This document shows, piece by piece, positions 6,046 to 6,078 of a DNA stretch of 6,078 nucleotides. The stretch is from contig JACCSH010000190.1 of NCBI GenBank assembly GCA_013813125.1, positions 1-6,078 on the forward strand, written 5' to 3'. Made by a program: the position numbers and the translations under genes. A model generated the notes under the pieces. It did not search any database, was not told the origin of the DNA, and saw only the letters and a list, made by a program, of their open reading frames with translations. The DNA is from Nocardioidaceae bacterium (lineage in GTDB: Bacteria > Actinomycetota > Actinomycetes > Propionibacteriales > Nocardioidaceae). Every line of letters begins with the position of its first letter. Position 1 is the first letter of the stretch.

Positions 6046-6078
6046 TCAGATGAACTTCTGGGCAGCCAGGAACTCGAC
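6046..6078 (-). CDS. etfB: Electron transfer flavoprotein, beta subunit (C-terminal end only)
   Basis: The minus strand from the right edge reads VEFLAAQKFI then TGA: ten codons and a stop. The sequence resembles the C-terminal tail of actinobacterial EtfB (LxxFLxxQKFI), and the position just upstream of etfA is the standard etfBA order. The rest of the gene lies outside the window. Identification rests on this short tail plus context. Confidence 0.8.
   Translation of the reverse strand, partial: VEFLAAQKFI

Noticed and set aside
1..6078. CRISPR array, prophage or complete insertion sequence
   Set aside because: There is no regularly spaced repeat series, no phage gene and no transposase or integrase reading in any frame; the only direct repeats are the pair at 183-285.

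Overview
The window looks like chromosomal DNA of a high-GC Gram-positive bacterium (Actinomycetota). The evidence is strong G/C preference at third codon positions, GTG starts, and proteins whose wording is typical of actinobacterial versions of their families. The genus cannot be fixed from this window; a Propionibacteriales/Nocardioides-like background is only a guess.

Layout, left to right. (1) 1-149, minus: the first 49 codons of a MetE/UROD-like 'vitamin B12-independent methionine synthase family' protein, cut by the window edge. (2) 150-315: a 166-bp spacer holding two 40-bp direct repeats with a hairpin core. (3) 316-1404, minus: mnmA, the tRNA 2-thiouridylase. (4) 1401-2687, minus: a class I cysteine desulfurase that overlaps mnmA by 4 bp. 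(5) 2736-3326, minus: gluconokinase. (6) 3327-3471: a divergent regulatory region with a 16-bp inverted repeat, a sigma70-like promoter, a three-codon upstream ORF and three consecutive RNA hairpins. (7) 3472-5070, plus: an ABC-F ATPase of the actinomycete ribosome-protection/antibiotic-resistance type. (8) 5072-6028, minus: etfA, whose stop lies one base from the ABC-F stop. (9) 6046-6078, minus: the last ten codons of etfB.

How the genes work together. The desulfurase takes sulfur from cysteine and is the likely donor for MnmA, which 2-thiolates U34 of tRNA; the start/stop overlap implies translational coupling. EtfB and EtfA form the electron-transfer flavoprotein. The order etfB-etfA ... 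cysteine desulfurase-mnmA is a familiar actinobacterial backbone. The gluconokinase and the oppositely oriented ABC-F gene sit inside it and look like the accessory part of the window. The ABC-F protein would act on the ribosome, either protecting it from a drug or relieving stalls.

Most of the window is ordinary housekeeping sequence. The two places worth a second look are the ABC-F leader, where a tiny upstream ORF and mutually exclusive RNA pairings involve the start codon, and the repeat pair beyond mnmA, whose two stem substitutions keep pairing only in RNA of the gene-sense (minus) strand.
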